A stretch of DNA of 64,000 nucleotides from Ophthalmolycus amberensis. Lineage: Eukaryota; Chordata; Actinopteri; Perciformes; Zoarcidae. This document shows positions 1 to 61,211 of this stretch, piece after piece; within the stretch, counting starts at the first letter, position 1, and each line of letters starts with the position of its first letter. The stretch is from positions 3,766,501 to 3,830,500 of the forward strand of contig JAFEUB010000736.1 of the NCBI GenBank assembly GCA_024529925.1, in the 5' to 3' direction. Under the pieces are notes generated by a model, which was not told the origin of the DNA, made no database searches, and saw only the letters and a program-made list of their open reading frames with translations. A program made the position numbers and the translations under genes.

Positions 1-833
1 AGAGAACATAGTATGCAATTTATGTTAAATTAAGTTATGTCCAATAAAGGGAAACACGGCACAACTTCCTTGTATTCCCAGACAAATATTTTGATATGAC
101 ACAGTAGAAAAAAGGCCTTGATGTAAATAATAAAATGAATGGTGGCTGAATTCCATTTAGCTGCTTCGGTTTCAGGGTCCTGGTATTGTCAACGCTGGCT
201 CACTGTCATGGCTTACTGGGACACTGGGACATTGTTAATGTTATTAGCAACAGCTTGGCTTTTCTTACTATGACAAGTCAAACTGTCTGCTGTGAGAAAG
301 GTCTATGAAGATTTAAATTACACAGAACAGTTCATGCCTTTCCCTAGCTATACTATATAACATTTGCTATGAACATAATAAAGAGGAGTCAAACACTTTT
401 ATGCTATTTCTTATAAAAACTGTAAGTTATTTAAAATTACACCGATTATAAACATGAAATATTGTAAGCTAGACAGAGTGTGAATTAAACTGGAAACAAA
501 ACATGACATTGTGAGTGTAACATTAACATCTTTATACATAATATAATGTAACACCTTAAAGCTGAGACATTATTAATGGCTCTGCTCTGAGTATGTCCAC
601 TACCACTGACAACTGACACTGCTTGATAGATCTATGGTATGACAAAGTGAAATGCATGCATGCAATAGATAATAATTATTCCATATATTGTTCAACAGCA
701 CCCTCTTGTGAAGATAAATACCACTACACTAGCATTAAGCCTTGGGTGCAATGGCATCTCTCCCTTGTTGACGTTAGGCATGTACAACTAAGTGGCAGAG
801 GAAATGTGAGTGTGTGTACGGGGGTGAACTCAC
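1..833. other. Intron of Acl4-like gene, no exon recognised
   Basis: This stretch lies downstream of the last recognised exon of the minus-strand Acl4-like gene, which ends with a clear donor (GTGAGT, reading leftward from 833). I translated the minus strand looking for the remaining TPR exons and saw none. The DNA is AT-rich with no long repeat. It is most likely an intron, with the rest of the gene beyond the left edge of the window. Confidence 0.55.
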
Positions 834-1710
834 TGTGGTCTGTGCTTGTTTGTCCAATGTAGACAGCAGGACTTGTATTCCTTTAGTGTAGTAGTTCACT
901 GCCTCCTGGCCTGTGTGGATTTGCCCCAGGTACATGTACTTACTGTGGCCTACATCTGGGTTCAGCTCCACGGCACGCAGAAAAGCGTAAAAGACATTTG
1001 GTCAAGGAGGCTCACTCCACTCAAACAGCATGGCTATATATCAGTGTTTTAAATGAAATGACTGTGTTACGGACATGCACACAACAGGAAAGAATAAACC
1101 TGCATAAAGGATATTCCCTTAGCTTTCTGCGTGTCTCCTAGTTCAGAGCAGATGTGTCCCTGCATGTCGAGAGCTTGCAGGTTGGTGGACTCCACATCCA
1201 GGGCCCGTTGACAGAAAAGGCCGGCCATCTCAAAGTCAAAACTGTCCATGTACTCCTCCGTCTGTACAACAGATGATCACATGATATAACAAACATGTAA
1301 TAGATGATCAGAATAAAACATGCATTTCAAAAGACATGTCTTTAATGTGGATGTATTGTCAAAGTCACCTTTTCTAGTAGCTGTTGCACAGAGTACTTCT
1401 CAGCTGTCTTCTTCTTGGCTTTTTCATGTACTCTTAGTTTCATCCTTTCTTGAGGTGACAATCCAACAAATCCTGCATCTGCTGTGATCAAATAAGCGGA
1501 GAGTCAGCGTTAGTTTTGTCTCATTTGGTCTCGTTAGGAATTTAAATCAAAGCATAACACATTAATTCACATTAACGTTAACTGCTATCTGAGAGGTGGA
1601 AGTTACACACTAACTAGCAAAATAGTGTACCAATGAACAAAATTACTGTTTGGGCGATTGTCTTTCCTCTTCGGCTTGGCTTTTTTTTTGCCCTTTGCTT
1701 GTCCTCCCAT
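834..1710 (-). CDS. Probable assembly chaperone of ribosomal protein L4 (Acl4-like TPR protein), 5' part
   Basis: Four coding exons on the minus strand: 1710-1647, 1481-1369, 1261-1115 and 986-834 (64, 113, 147 and 153 nt; 159 codons). The phases join cleanly. The start at 1710 has a strong Kozak context (ACCATGG), and the first residues MGGQAKGKKKAKPK give the very basic N-terminus I recall for fish proteins annotated as probable assembly chaperones of rpl4. Exon 2 encodes GFVGLSPQERMK and a lysine-rich stretch. Exons 3-4 encode tetratricopeptide helices, with landmarks AGLFCQRALDVE, GHICSELGD and KYMYLGQIHTGQEA. Yeast Acl4 binds nascent or newly made Rpl4 and escorts it to pre-60S particles; the same role here is inferred from family. 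The gene is incomplete because its 3' exons lie off the window. The reading frame stays open upstream of 1710 to an ATG at 1956, but that extension does not resemble the family and probably lies in the promoter. The intron between exons 3 and 4 is of the AT-AC type. Confidence 0.85.
987..1114 (-). other. U12-type AT-AC intron in the Acl4-like gene
   Basis: Read on the minus strand, this 128-nt intron begins ATATCCTTT at 1114, the textbook minor-spliceosome 5' splice site. It ends in AC at 988-987. A branch-point-like CTCCTTGAC at 1009-1001 resembles the U12 consensus TTCCTTRAC, with the presumed branch adenosine at 1002, 15 nt from the 3' end. Joining 1115 to 986 keeps phase 0 and yields QKAKG followed by AFLRAVELNP, which continues the TPR helix. 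GT-AG alternatives, such as a donor after the CAG near 1101, put the following exon out of frame. Confidence 0.88.
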
Positions 1711-2312
1711 GGTGGTAAAAATACGGCTTATATTTCGATAATTTCTGTCTTCAAAACAGACTTTTTCCAAAGTGTGAATCTTACACACGCGTATAACAAC
1801 TGAGCTGGAGGAATGCAGTGCGCATGCTCCAAGAATCGACTTGGTGACTGCTACGGAGAGAGGAAATGGACATAACGAGCGGTTTGAAATAATAGAAATA
1901 AATTTTTTACACGGAAAAAGGTCTGACAATTTGTTAGACATTGCGTTTGAACGCATGATTTAATACTGACGTAACCTTACAATACCACAGTTTTAATTGT
2001 TTTAACCCAAAACGCCGATTACTTAAAGCGCGCTTTAAATGAATTAAACGGTTCCTTGTTTGTGGGCGGGTGCTCAATATGATTGACTAGCCTGTAGGCC
2101 AATGAGGTAACTCCTTGAAGATGAACCCCTTGACGCATCTCGAACTGTCTGTATTTCAACCAATGGGCAGCTACGTCAAAATGTACGCACACTTCTCTTT
2201 TTTTAACAATTGCTGTTGTAAATAAACGATTGACAGAGACGCTGCTGATAGTGAAAGTTGCTACCAACATATTTTATCAATCCGGATTCACGTTACGCGA
2301 CTGTGTATCAAG
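1711..2312. promoter_or_regulatory. Shared divergent promoter region of the Acl4-like gene and mindy3
   Basis: The minus-strand Acl4-like start codon (1710) and the inferred first, non-coding mindy3 exon are only about 600 bp apart and point away from each other. The interval contains two CCAAT boxes (2099-2103 and 2160-2164) and no long repeat. A splice donor AAG|GTAAAT at 2312/2313 pairs with an acceptor at 2806 and suggests that the non-coding mindy3 exon 1 ends at 2312. The transcription start sites are inferred, not seen. Confidence 0.5.
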
Positions 2313-2806
2313 GTAAATAAGCTTTAACGCCATCTAACTAACGGCAAAACCGTATGAAGTCATACAACAACTATCGGCATAGCTACAGCGTGAGAGGTAA
2401 CTGAATGACAATGAAAGAAATAGCTGCTAGGAGTAATGCTAATGCTAACTGCTGACATTGTCAAGTCAACTCAGCTCTTTTAAAACAATCAGTAACGCCG
2501 TTATTTCACTATAGATTAACAGGTTAACAACGCCTCGGCAGAAAATAAACTTGTTAGCCGTTATCTTGCTCTCAGTACTTCATTGCTAACCTCACGCTAG
2601 TGCCAACTATTGGAGGTTAACACAACTGTTAGCTTTGTCGGTTGTTACTACGAGCGAGTAGGCTATATAGCATTACACTTAACGTTATATATAAACTAGC
2701 TATATCGCGCCATTGTCGCCTTATGCAATAAAGTTATGTTTTAAAAAGTGTGTTCCCATATAACGTTAGATAGTGACATTAAAGCTTTTGTCCCATTACT
2801 TCGCAG

Positions 2807-3042
2807 GCTTGTGTGGCTACGTTGATGTCATTCCCACCCGCCAGTTTGCTGCCAGCCACTAGAGTCGGACTGTGTCGAACAGCACAGGTAGCTTGTGGCC
2901 AATGTCACAGGCTCCACCTGTCGAGAGAAGGGGACTATCAACCTCAGAGAAAGCTACCAAGTTGGCCCTCAACAACAGACTTCTCTTGTTTCCTTGTGGC
3001 TGTTGGACTGAGTAGGGGACTCACCCGCTGTAAAGAATTGTC
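2807..3042 (+). other. mindy3: mindy3 5' UTR segment of exon 2, with an overlapping uORF
   Basis: An acceptor (ACTTCGCAG) ends at 2806. The segment to 3042 would be the untranslated front of the exon that carries the mindy3 start codon. An in-frame TAA at 3031-3033, just ahead of the ATG, fixes the main start at 3043. In another frame, an ATG at 2825 opens a 76-codon uORF that ends at 3055, overlapping the main start codon. Confidence 0.5.
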
Positions 3043-20386
<17,344 letters not shown>

Positions 20387-21205
20387 CACCGACACAGTCT
20401 GTGTGTCCGTGGATGGACCACTACTGCTCCCCACGCACGCACACACACACACGCACACAGTCCTCTCCGACTTCCTCTCTGTGCACTGACCCTGAAAGGT
20501 CAGCAGGTTTCGACTGACACACATATACATATACAGATGAATGAGATGGAAGAAAAACACAAATGCCCACAAGAGACTGAGACGAACACATTCATGGTCT
20601 TAACATACTTGCCTGAGATCCATTTTTTGATCCTCACTCACACATTCCACAAACATTCAAACACACCGTTACCGTTCATGCTATGGTCTTCACCATGGCT
20701 TATATTTGACACACATCTTGTTGATGATGTAATTATTTAAAAGAAGAAAAAAAAAAAAGTGACTGTTTATTTTACTGCTCTGTCCCGACACCTCTGCTAC
20801 GGTTAAGCAGTGGACGAACTGGAGAGCGAACTGGTTTGGTTCAACGACTTAAGTGTGTCACCACAACACACGCTGAGCCACATGTACAGCCAGTCGACTG
20901 TAAAGCACTACTGTTAATCCCGCTATAGGACTGTTTGAGGGAAAACCTACCAAAGCCTTCCACGTTTGAGAACACATTCACGCCGTCACACTCACAGATA
21001 AGCGTTTACAGCGTAAAAGGGACCAACCCAGACGCATAGAACAAAAGGTTTCTTCATTGTTTTCACTGAGATGAAGCTGGTTTAGGTGCTCTCTGTGTGT
21101 GTGTGTGTTTGCGTGCTTTGTGCACCACACAAGGATGTTGGCCAAGTGTTCATGTATTTGTTATCACACTCAAAGGTTCTGGAATAAACACTTTTTTTGT
21201 TCAAA
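20387..21205 (+). terminator. mindy3: mindy3 3' UTR and poly(A) signal
   Basis: Non-coding sequence follows the TAG at 20384-20386. A canonical AATAAA lies at 21183-21188, followed by a T/GT-rich stretch suited to cleavage near 21205. CA repeats and an A-run at 20746-20758 are present. Confidence 0.75.
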
Positions 21206-22850
21206 TGCTGTGTGATTCGGTACTTTATTTTTATTTTTATTTTTTTTAAATCATGTATGTCCTCCTCTGTGTGTGTGTTTTTCTCATAAATATCCTGACA
21301 TTGACATAGGACAACCTCAGGTTTAGGATGGCCACGGTCTTTCTGGTTTCCTCAACACTAAATCACACACCATCACATGTTCCGTGTCCCCAGAGACTCT
21401 AAATCAGTAATTCACTAAATCTCCAAGACACTGGTGGTGACTTAAGTGCCTTTGTGTAAATGGAAAATATTCCTCCTAAGAAAGAAAAACTCCATGATTC
21501 TGTTTGCTCGTCATCAAAATTCCCCAAAGATGAAACATTTGCCCTTTTTTTATAAGGCGTCCTATAAAAACAGTGGCATGTCTGGCATGTGATTCTGTGT
21601 GCTATTAAGTAGCCACTCAAGACAAGTGGCACGTGTTATAGGAAGAGTACTTTATACCATTTAAGTGCCTTGTTCTGGCTCAGCAGTTTTTATGTTTATG
21701 CATTTTGTGTTTGTGTATCTGCAGATATTCTGGCTCCAGTATGCATCCCTGCACAGGAGTGTTGTAATATTGGCTGGGTGTGTGTCTAATGGATTTGTCT
21801 AATGCAGAAAGGATGTGGGCCTAATCTGACACAACAATCTGCCTTACAGTCTCAGGAGTTTGTAAAGAGAGACGTGGGCACAGTGCGTAGAATAGAAAGC
21901 GCTACTGTGCGGGTGCAACGATCAATCCAGGCGGACCTGCAGTAAATCTGTGATCGGAACACATTGGCAGACTGACGGGACTGAACCTGAACAGTATGTC
22001 TGTGTAAATGTGTGTATTCCTGGAAATGGGATGTCTGTGAGAATTGTATTGAATGTGAGACAGTGGAGAAAAGGATTACAGATGAAAGTGTGCACACACT
22101 GAAACTGAGCTGCATTGAAACATGTGTTACCTGGCGCCCGGGAACAGCCACACTGAAGCCAATTGGGCCAAAAGAACAGGAATGTCTGCTGCCTCCTCAC
22201 TCCATCATCACCATTTATTTTATGTATTTTTCCTCCTGTGCTCGTGTTTTTTTCCCCCCCTCTTCATAGATTTACATTGACAGAGTTGAGACAGAACAGA
22301 CCCTCTCCCTTACTCGCTTCTCTCTCTCACACACACACTTCACTGTTGCACAAAAGGGGATCAGGTAGATGTGACAAGGTGAACCAAGTTCGCACAAATG
22401 AAATGAAACAAAGGAAGGAGACGGGGTCACTGGAAGGGATTGACGGGATGATGAATTGCTGGATGGATGGAAGGACATGTGTTGAAGGAGGACAGCAGGG
22501 CAGGTGGAGGGTATGGCGGTGAGACGCTCCTCCACCTGGCAGGTCAAGGTCTTCTCACTCTTTACCTCACCTTCCCACCTGGTTCCTATCAACTCAACTG
22601 GCAGAAAACACACCACTGACTGTGCTGCTGCTCCACTGCAGTCTTAAAGTGAGTCTGGTGGTGAAGATCAGTTAATCTCTAATGTGCCCATTAGTTTAAA
22701 ACAAACTCCCCAATCTGATTTACAGCAGATTGGGAGCAACATTCACCAATCTTCCCAATACACGTGCAGAGTTTTTGATAAGAAAAATGTGCCGAAGAGT
22801 GAATATACAAAATAACTGCCTGCTCTGGCCCGTCACTTCTTTAAACTGCA
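21206..22850. other. Intergenic, mindy3 to itga8
   Basis: No exon with paired splice sites and no known protein similarity was seen on either strand. The short ORFs here have no family resemblance. The sequence is unremarkable apart from minor CA and CT runs. Confidence 0.6.
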
Positions 22851-22859
22851 TGTTTTCAT

Positions 22860-23130
22860 TGCAGGATATTCATTTCAGCGAGAGCGAACTAGGCCTATGT
22901 CACGTCGGAGGTTTAAATCGCCTGGTGTTGAGTGAAACGGTTAGCGGGCCCAAACTGCCTAAACTTGCACGGCTCAAGAGCTTTCTGCTGTAAACCGACA
23001 TAATAATTACTGACGTAATTAGAGAGATTATTCCCAACGGAAAGAAATGCAGGTATGGTTGAACAAAGTGGCCAAAATAAAGTCTAATGTGGTCTAATTG
23101 ATTACAAATCTTTGCATTTACGCGCGCACG
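22860..23130. promoter_or_regulatory. Candidate distal-promoter or enhancer element of itga8
   Basis: This complex, non-repetitive block lies roughly 560-830 bp upstream of the itga8 start codon. It contains an inverted repeat of homeodomain-type cores (TAATTAC at 23004-23010 and GTAATTA at 23015-23021) flanking TGAC, which with the right arm makes a CRE-like TGACGTAA. Further AT-rich sites follow (ATTGATTACAAATC around 23096-23109). Conservation is untested; the call rests on motif density only. Confidence 0.3.
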
Positions 23131-23254
23131 CGCAAAGTCGCTACGTGCGTATTTTTCCTGGACTAATTTGAGCGTGTGGCTGTAAATCTCACTTTAATAT
23201 TATTTATTGTTTCAGGTTGAAGCTCTCAATTCGCCACAGTAAAATTTGCCTGTG

Positions 23255-23264
23255 CCATAAAAGG
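23255..23264 (+). promoter_or_regulatory. CArG box (SRF site) upstream of itga8
   Basis: CCATAAAAGG matches the SRF consensus CC(A/T)6GG exactly and lies 430 bp ahead of the start codon. Integrin alpha-8 is a marker of smooth muscle and related contractile cells, a typical SRF/myocardin programme, so the site is plausible. The core ATAAAA could instead act as a TATA-like element for a start near 23290. Confidence 0.5.
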
Positions 23265-23316
23265 AGTGGTGACGTGCTTGTCCCGTTGCGCGCTCAGATG
23301 TGGTCTGTGCCTTGTA

Positions 23317-23351
<35 letters not shown>

Positions 23352-23569
23352 CGCGCGCGTGCGTGCGTGTGTGTGTAGGGGGTAACGTTTTGTGTAGAGG
23401 GCGGGGGCCGGGCAGTGTCTTGTAGCTGAGACTCTGAACAGACCTGGTGTTTTCAGGGTGTCAGGACACAGTTTTGGGGGAGCGCAGTGATCAGTGACAG
23501 CCAGTTGGCGGACTTAACCCGGGACAAACCTACCTCACCTGGACCGAGGAAACCCTCTGTCTCTCCGCC

Positions 23570-23570
<1 letters not shown>

Positions 23571-23636
<66 letters not shown>
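23571..23636 (+). repeat. (CT)n repeat in the itga8 5' leader
   Basis: About 33 CT units with one G at 23581, ending 58 bp before the itga8 ATG. It probably lies in the 5' UTR or core promoter. The long Arg-Glu and Ser-Leu ORFs across it are repeat artefacts. Confidence 0.95.
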
Positions 23637-23639
<3 letters not shown>

Positions 23640-23693
23640 TCCAGTTCTCTCTCATTTTTGGGGAAATAGTGCGCATCTGACTGTTCTGTGGGG

Positions 23694-57511
<33,818 letters not shown>

Positions 57512-58800
57512 GAGGATAGCGACAGCTCCAGATTGGAGGACGGTGGTTTGAGAGGGACGTGCCCCTTCTGAGTAACTTAAATCAGATCTGAGATCTGTAT
57601 TAGTCAGACCCTACATTCCTTTGCTGGAGGTCTTCTACCGCTATGGTAATGAAACTGACAGACTGAAGACTTCAGCGCCGCACAGACTGGGACTAAAGAA
57701 CGAGGTTCAAACCAGCCTGAGTGGGACTAAAACACACTTAACAGGCTCAATCACACACATATGTCTATTGTTTGTCCATTGTGATGAAGCACCAACATTG
57801 AAGACAGAATGGACTTTGTTTTGAAGACAATGCATCAAATGTCTTGGAACATTTCTGTGTGTCTGTGTAAGTGGGCACAAAGATACTTGAGATCTATGCA
57901 CAAGTGCTTTTGTGAGTGAGTGAGTAAGTGAGTGTGTGTATGTGTGTGTGTGTGTGTGTGTAGGTACTGTTCATATGTGTGTGTCTATTAGGTGCCTCTC
58001 ATTTTATCGTTTTATTCAGTTATAAAATTATTTCCCCACCTGATTTAATTTAACCTACAATAGGTTTCTACGAACTAGGCTGTGTACAGATTTATTACAC
58101 ACATACATACATACACACACACACAGATGCATAAACACAAAGGCACAAAGTTGATGTCTATATTTATGAATGTATGTGCAATATTTCAGCGTTGCGTGAT
58201 ACTGAAGCTTGTTTACACTGGCATTATTTTATTAGAGCTTAATGTTTTCATTGTTTATGAATAAATTGGTATTTTAGATATTAGTATTGCTGAACAACAA
58301 AACCGATTATTAAAAGCAATTACTGGTTTACAGAAAAGCCCCACCACGCTAGTTTTGAAAAATGAATCGACAAAAAACTAACTTATTATTATCTCAATAG
58401 AATTACTTCAGCATTTTATTTTGGAGACAACAAACCATTTCTTAACAGCCGAAGTCCTGCCCTGCTACTTCAAGGTTTGCTTGTGTCTGTTATTTGGGAT
58501 TTTTTTCTAACATGACAGTTGATAAGACTTCAAAAACTCGCTGGAAAGATTAAAAACAAATGCACTGTAGACAGTCTGAGACTGTGCACATTACTGCACA
58601 TACCGTATGGCATTTAACAGTGTGTTTATTGTTGCCTATCTATTATTGATGTATTGTGCACAGGCAGGCATTACAAAGCAGTCAAGGCATCAACAGCACC
58701 CTGAATTAACTTTTAATGTGTCCTTTTTTAGTCATATTTGTTTTTTATATCAAGACGGACAGTTTTATCAAAATAAAGTAGTTTGATTATTCATTATGAT
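57512..58800 (+). terminator. itga8: itga8 3' UTR with two poly(A) signals
   Basis: Non-coding sequence follows the TAA at 57509-57511. AATAAA occurs at 58260-58265 and again at 58772-58777. The second is followed by GTAGTTTGATTATTC and a T-rich stretch, so either site could be used. A GT run lies at 57938-57960. Confidence 0.7.
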
Positions 58801-59300
58801 CCTTTGCTGTATATTAGGAAACTGAACTGTACAATGTCTTCCTGTCCACCACTCTGAAAAATCTTGTGTAGTCAGTCATATCTAATAACGACTTAGTTCA
58901 AGGCTGATGCCTCCACCTTAGAGGAAGCACTCTTGCTCCCCCAAGTGGTGCAGTGCAGAAATAAGGCCTGTTGGTGACTCTTGGCTTGTTAAGAGGCAGA
59001 CTTGGCCCAGCTACATTTGCATAGCTTGCATACATGCAGGCTACTGGATATAACAGAAGATCCAAGAAACAGTGAAGCCCAGCAGCAGGTGTTAATGTTT
59101 CTGTTAAGGGACAGAGGAGTGTCTTATGTCAATGTTTAACAAATGTGATTAAAGGTTGTCATCTAAAAACAATTGAGATGAAACTAATTTCAGCCACCAA
59201 TTGTGTCTGTTTTCTCCTGAGAAAATGTGTATTTATGCAAAGACACACATAAGAAAGCACAGATGAAAAAGAGAGACATTGAAATCAACTTCAACATACA
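58801..59300. other. Short intergenic gap between convergent itga8 and ino80c
   Basis: About 500 bp between the inferred 3' ends of two genes transcribed toward each other. No exon, repeat or RNA gene was recognised. Confidence 0.6.
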
Positions 59301-59638
59301 ATTCAAAGCTTTAATGAGCTCCTTATAAACAGTATAAATCTGAAATGTACAAACTCCTTCAAACAACTATGCAAACATTTTTTGTCTACGACTTCTCCTT
59401 AACCACACCGGACTGAATGTTCACCACTGGAGACTGATATTCTACCACAAGGGGGCGTACTGCATCATCGCTAGTAATGATGGAGTAATTGAGAAACAAC
59501 TGGACATTTATTTTGTCACACAGTAACGACACGTTGACATGCAGCCTGTGCTCTCAGTCTCCTGGCTGGCCCAACAGCTTCCTACACGAGTTCAGTTCTG
59601 GTTTGAACCTGTTTCAGGTTTCAAGTCTCGCTCGGCTG
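59301..59638 (-). terminator. ino80c: ino80c 3' UTR and poly(A) signal
   Basis: Reading leftward from the stop codon at 59639, a variant signal ATTAAA is found at 59315-59310 (TTTAAT on the plus strand). It lies about 325 nt beyond the stop. No coding potential was recognised. Confidence 0.55.
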
Positions 59639-61064
59639 TCAGGGTACGATGCACGTTTCCTTTCGAAGTGCAAGGTAGCCAGTAACAACATCTGTGGGGA
59701 GGAGGCGGATGTAGGAGAACTCCTCAGAGGAGGTGAAGCGTAGCTTTGTCTGAGGGTCTGTGTAGTTTGCCTGAGGAAAGACAAGAGAGTGTTCAGTGGA
59801 AGCTTTGTCCAAGACTTAAAAGTCATTTTGTTTATTGTACAATACGGGATTTCAGCAAAGTGATAAACTCACAGGGAGGCCAGAGATGTCGGAGTATTTC
59901 TTAGATGGCTTCAAGGAGGGAGGGGCGTCAATGCTGTAGTCTGTGAACACAGCAAGGTCTTAAAATGAACTCCTGGTTAGACATTCCTAAAATAAGGTCA
60001 CTGAGATAGTGAAATGTACTTTTGCTTTAAAATAGTAAAAAATGTAATTGGGCTTTGGGTTTAGAATATAGAAATACAGCCTATTTATTTGAGGTAAAAA
60101 GTGTAACGTGTATTAGGTAGAAATAGTAAAAATGAAAACTCACAGTTGGGATCATTGAGCGTCCAGGGTAAAGTCCGCTCCAAAGCCAGGATCTGTTTGA
60201 GGTTCTTCCAGGTCCTGTTCTTCTTACCTGCTGCTGCTCCACCGATCCCAGAATGCTGCCGAGATTCAGAGAGGAAGAAACGGGGGAAGAACTTGAGGGA
60301 GAAGCCACAGAAGCAGATAAAACTAAAACCCAACTGGAAGCAGACATTCACCATAAACGTGGGGTCTTTGAAGGGTGGAGGCTTTGCTGTGGACTCTGTG
60401 ATGGCAGCAGGACCACAGTCAACTGTTCCCACTGGCTTCACCTCAGGCACCGACTCCACTGCTGTAATCTGATGAAACACAAAGACAGCACGAGACAAAC
60501 AGGAACCACATTAGATTGTAAGCTGCTTGTTTTACAGGCGGTGTGAATGTTAAAGTCTACAGGTGGCTGAACACTGTAACATGAACCACAGAGATACAAC
60601 TGAATGGAAGTGTCCACATCTGCAGCTGTTATGAGACCGATACTTGTACTACACAGTACATTTGTAAATAACAGATAGTTTGATATACTGCAGCCTTGTA
60701 CACGGTGTACTTGTGATATAGTTTATTAGTGATGTTTGGCTGCCTTTAGATCTGAATCACTGTGTACATTTTGACATTAATAACGTTATTCAGAGTAATA
60801 TTCAGTAATTGGGCCCCATTACAGTGTGATGAGCTCCACCGCGCTAACAGAAACAGAGTAACCAACACCATCACTGTTCAGTACCTGAGCCTGTGTGGCT
60901 GGTACAGCTGTCAGCTGGACTTTCTTCTTCTTGCTGCTGCAGCTCCCGGTGACCTGCTGAGCGGCACAAACCGCCGGACTAGCGGGACGTTTCTTCCCCC
61001 GGACAGCGGCAGAGCTGGCGGCTGCCGGCTGAGCCCTGACGGTTATCGGGATCTGAGATGCCAT
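59639..61064 (-). CDS. ino80c: INO80 complex subunit C
   Basis: Five minus-strand exons: 61064-60885, 60468-60352, 60255-60144, 59940-59873 and 59770-59639 (180, 117, 112, 68 and 132 nt). They give 202 aa plus stop, against about 192 aa in human. All splice sites are GT-AG and in phase. The N-terminus MASQIPITVRAQ and the basic run SSKKKKVQL are typical. The block GKKNRTWKNLKQILALERTL is followed by the YL1 C-terminal domain (about residues 137-196), with YYSIDAPPSLKPSKKYSDIS, ANYTDPQTKLRF and the end ALRKETCIVP. INO80C (Ies6 in yeast) forms a module with Arp5 in the nuclear INO80 chromatin remodeller, which slides nucleosomes and acts in transcription and DNA repair. The frame remains open upstream to an ATG at 61211, but the family start at 61064 fits better. 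The gene is convergent with itga8. Confidence 0.96.
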
Positions 61065-61211
61065 TTGTGGTGAGCAACGTGGTTGTAATACACCAACTGA
61101 ATGCGGATCTCTCTCTCGATACTTAGCATTAGCCGCTCGACCTCGGCACTGTAAACATCGCCTCAACCGGATATGGAACATTTCACTTCCGGTAAATTTG
61201 GAACGAACCAA
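61065..61211 (-). promoter_or_regulatory. ino80c: ino80c core promoter region with an ETS site
   Basis: On the minus strand the sequence CCGGAAGTG (plus-strand 61184-61192) is a perfect ETS/GABP site, a hallmark of TATA-less housekeeping promoters. It lies 120-128 bp upstream of the start codon, so transcription probably begins within 61070-61180. Confidence 0.5.

Noticed and set aside
1101..1114. GT-AG alternative for Acl4-like intron 3 (donor CAG|GTTTAT)
   Set aside because: It places the next exon out of frame and loses the AFLRAVELNP helix that the AT-AC junction preserves.
22730..22993. 87-codon ORF upstream of itga8
   Set aside because: No similarity and no paired splice sites; better explained as regulatory sequence.
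60085..60546. ORFs on both strands across ino80c exons 2-3
   Set aside because: They read through introns. The spliced five-exon model matches INO80C throughout.
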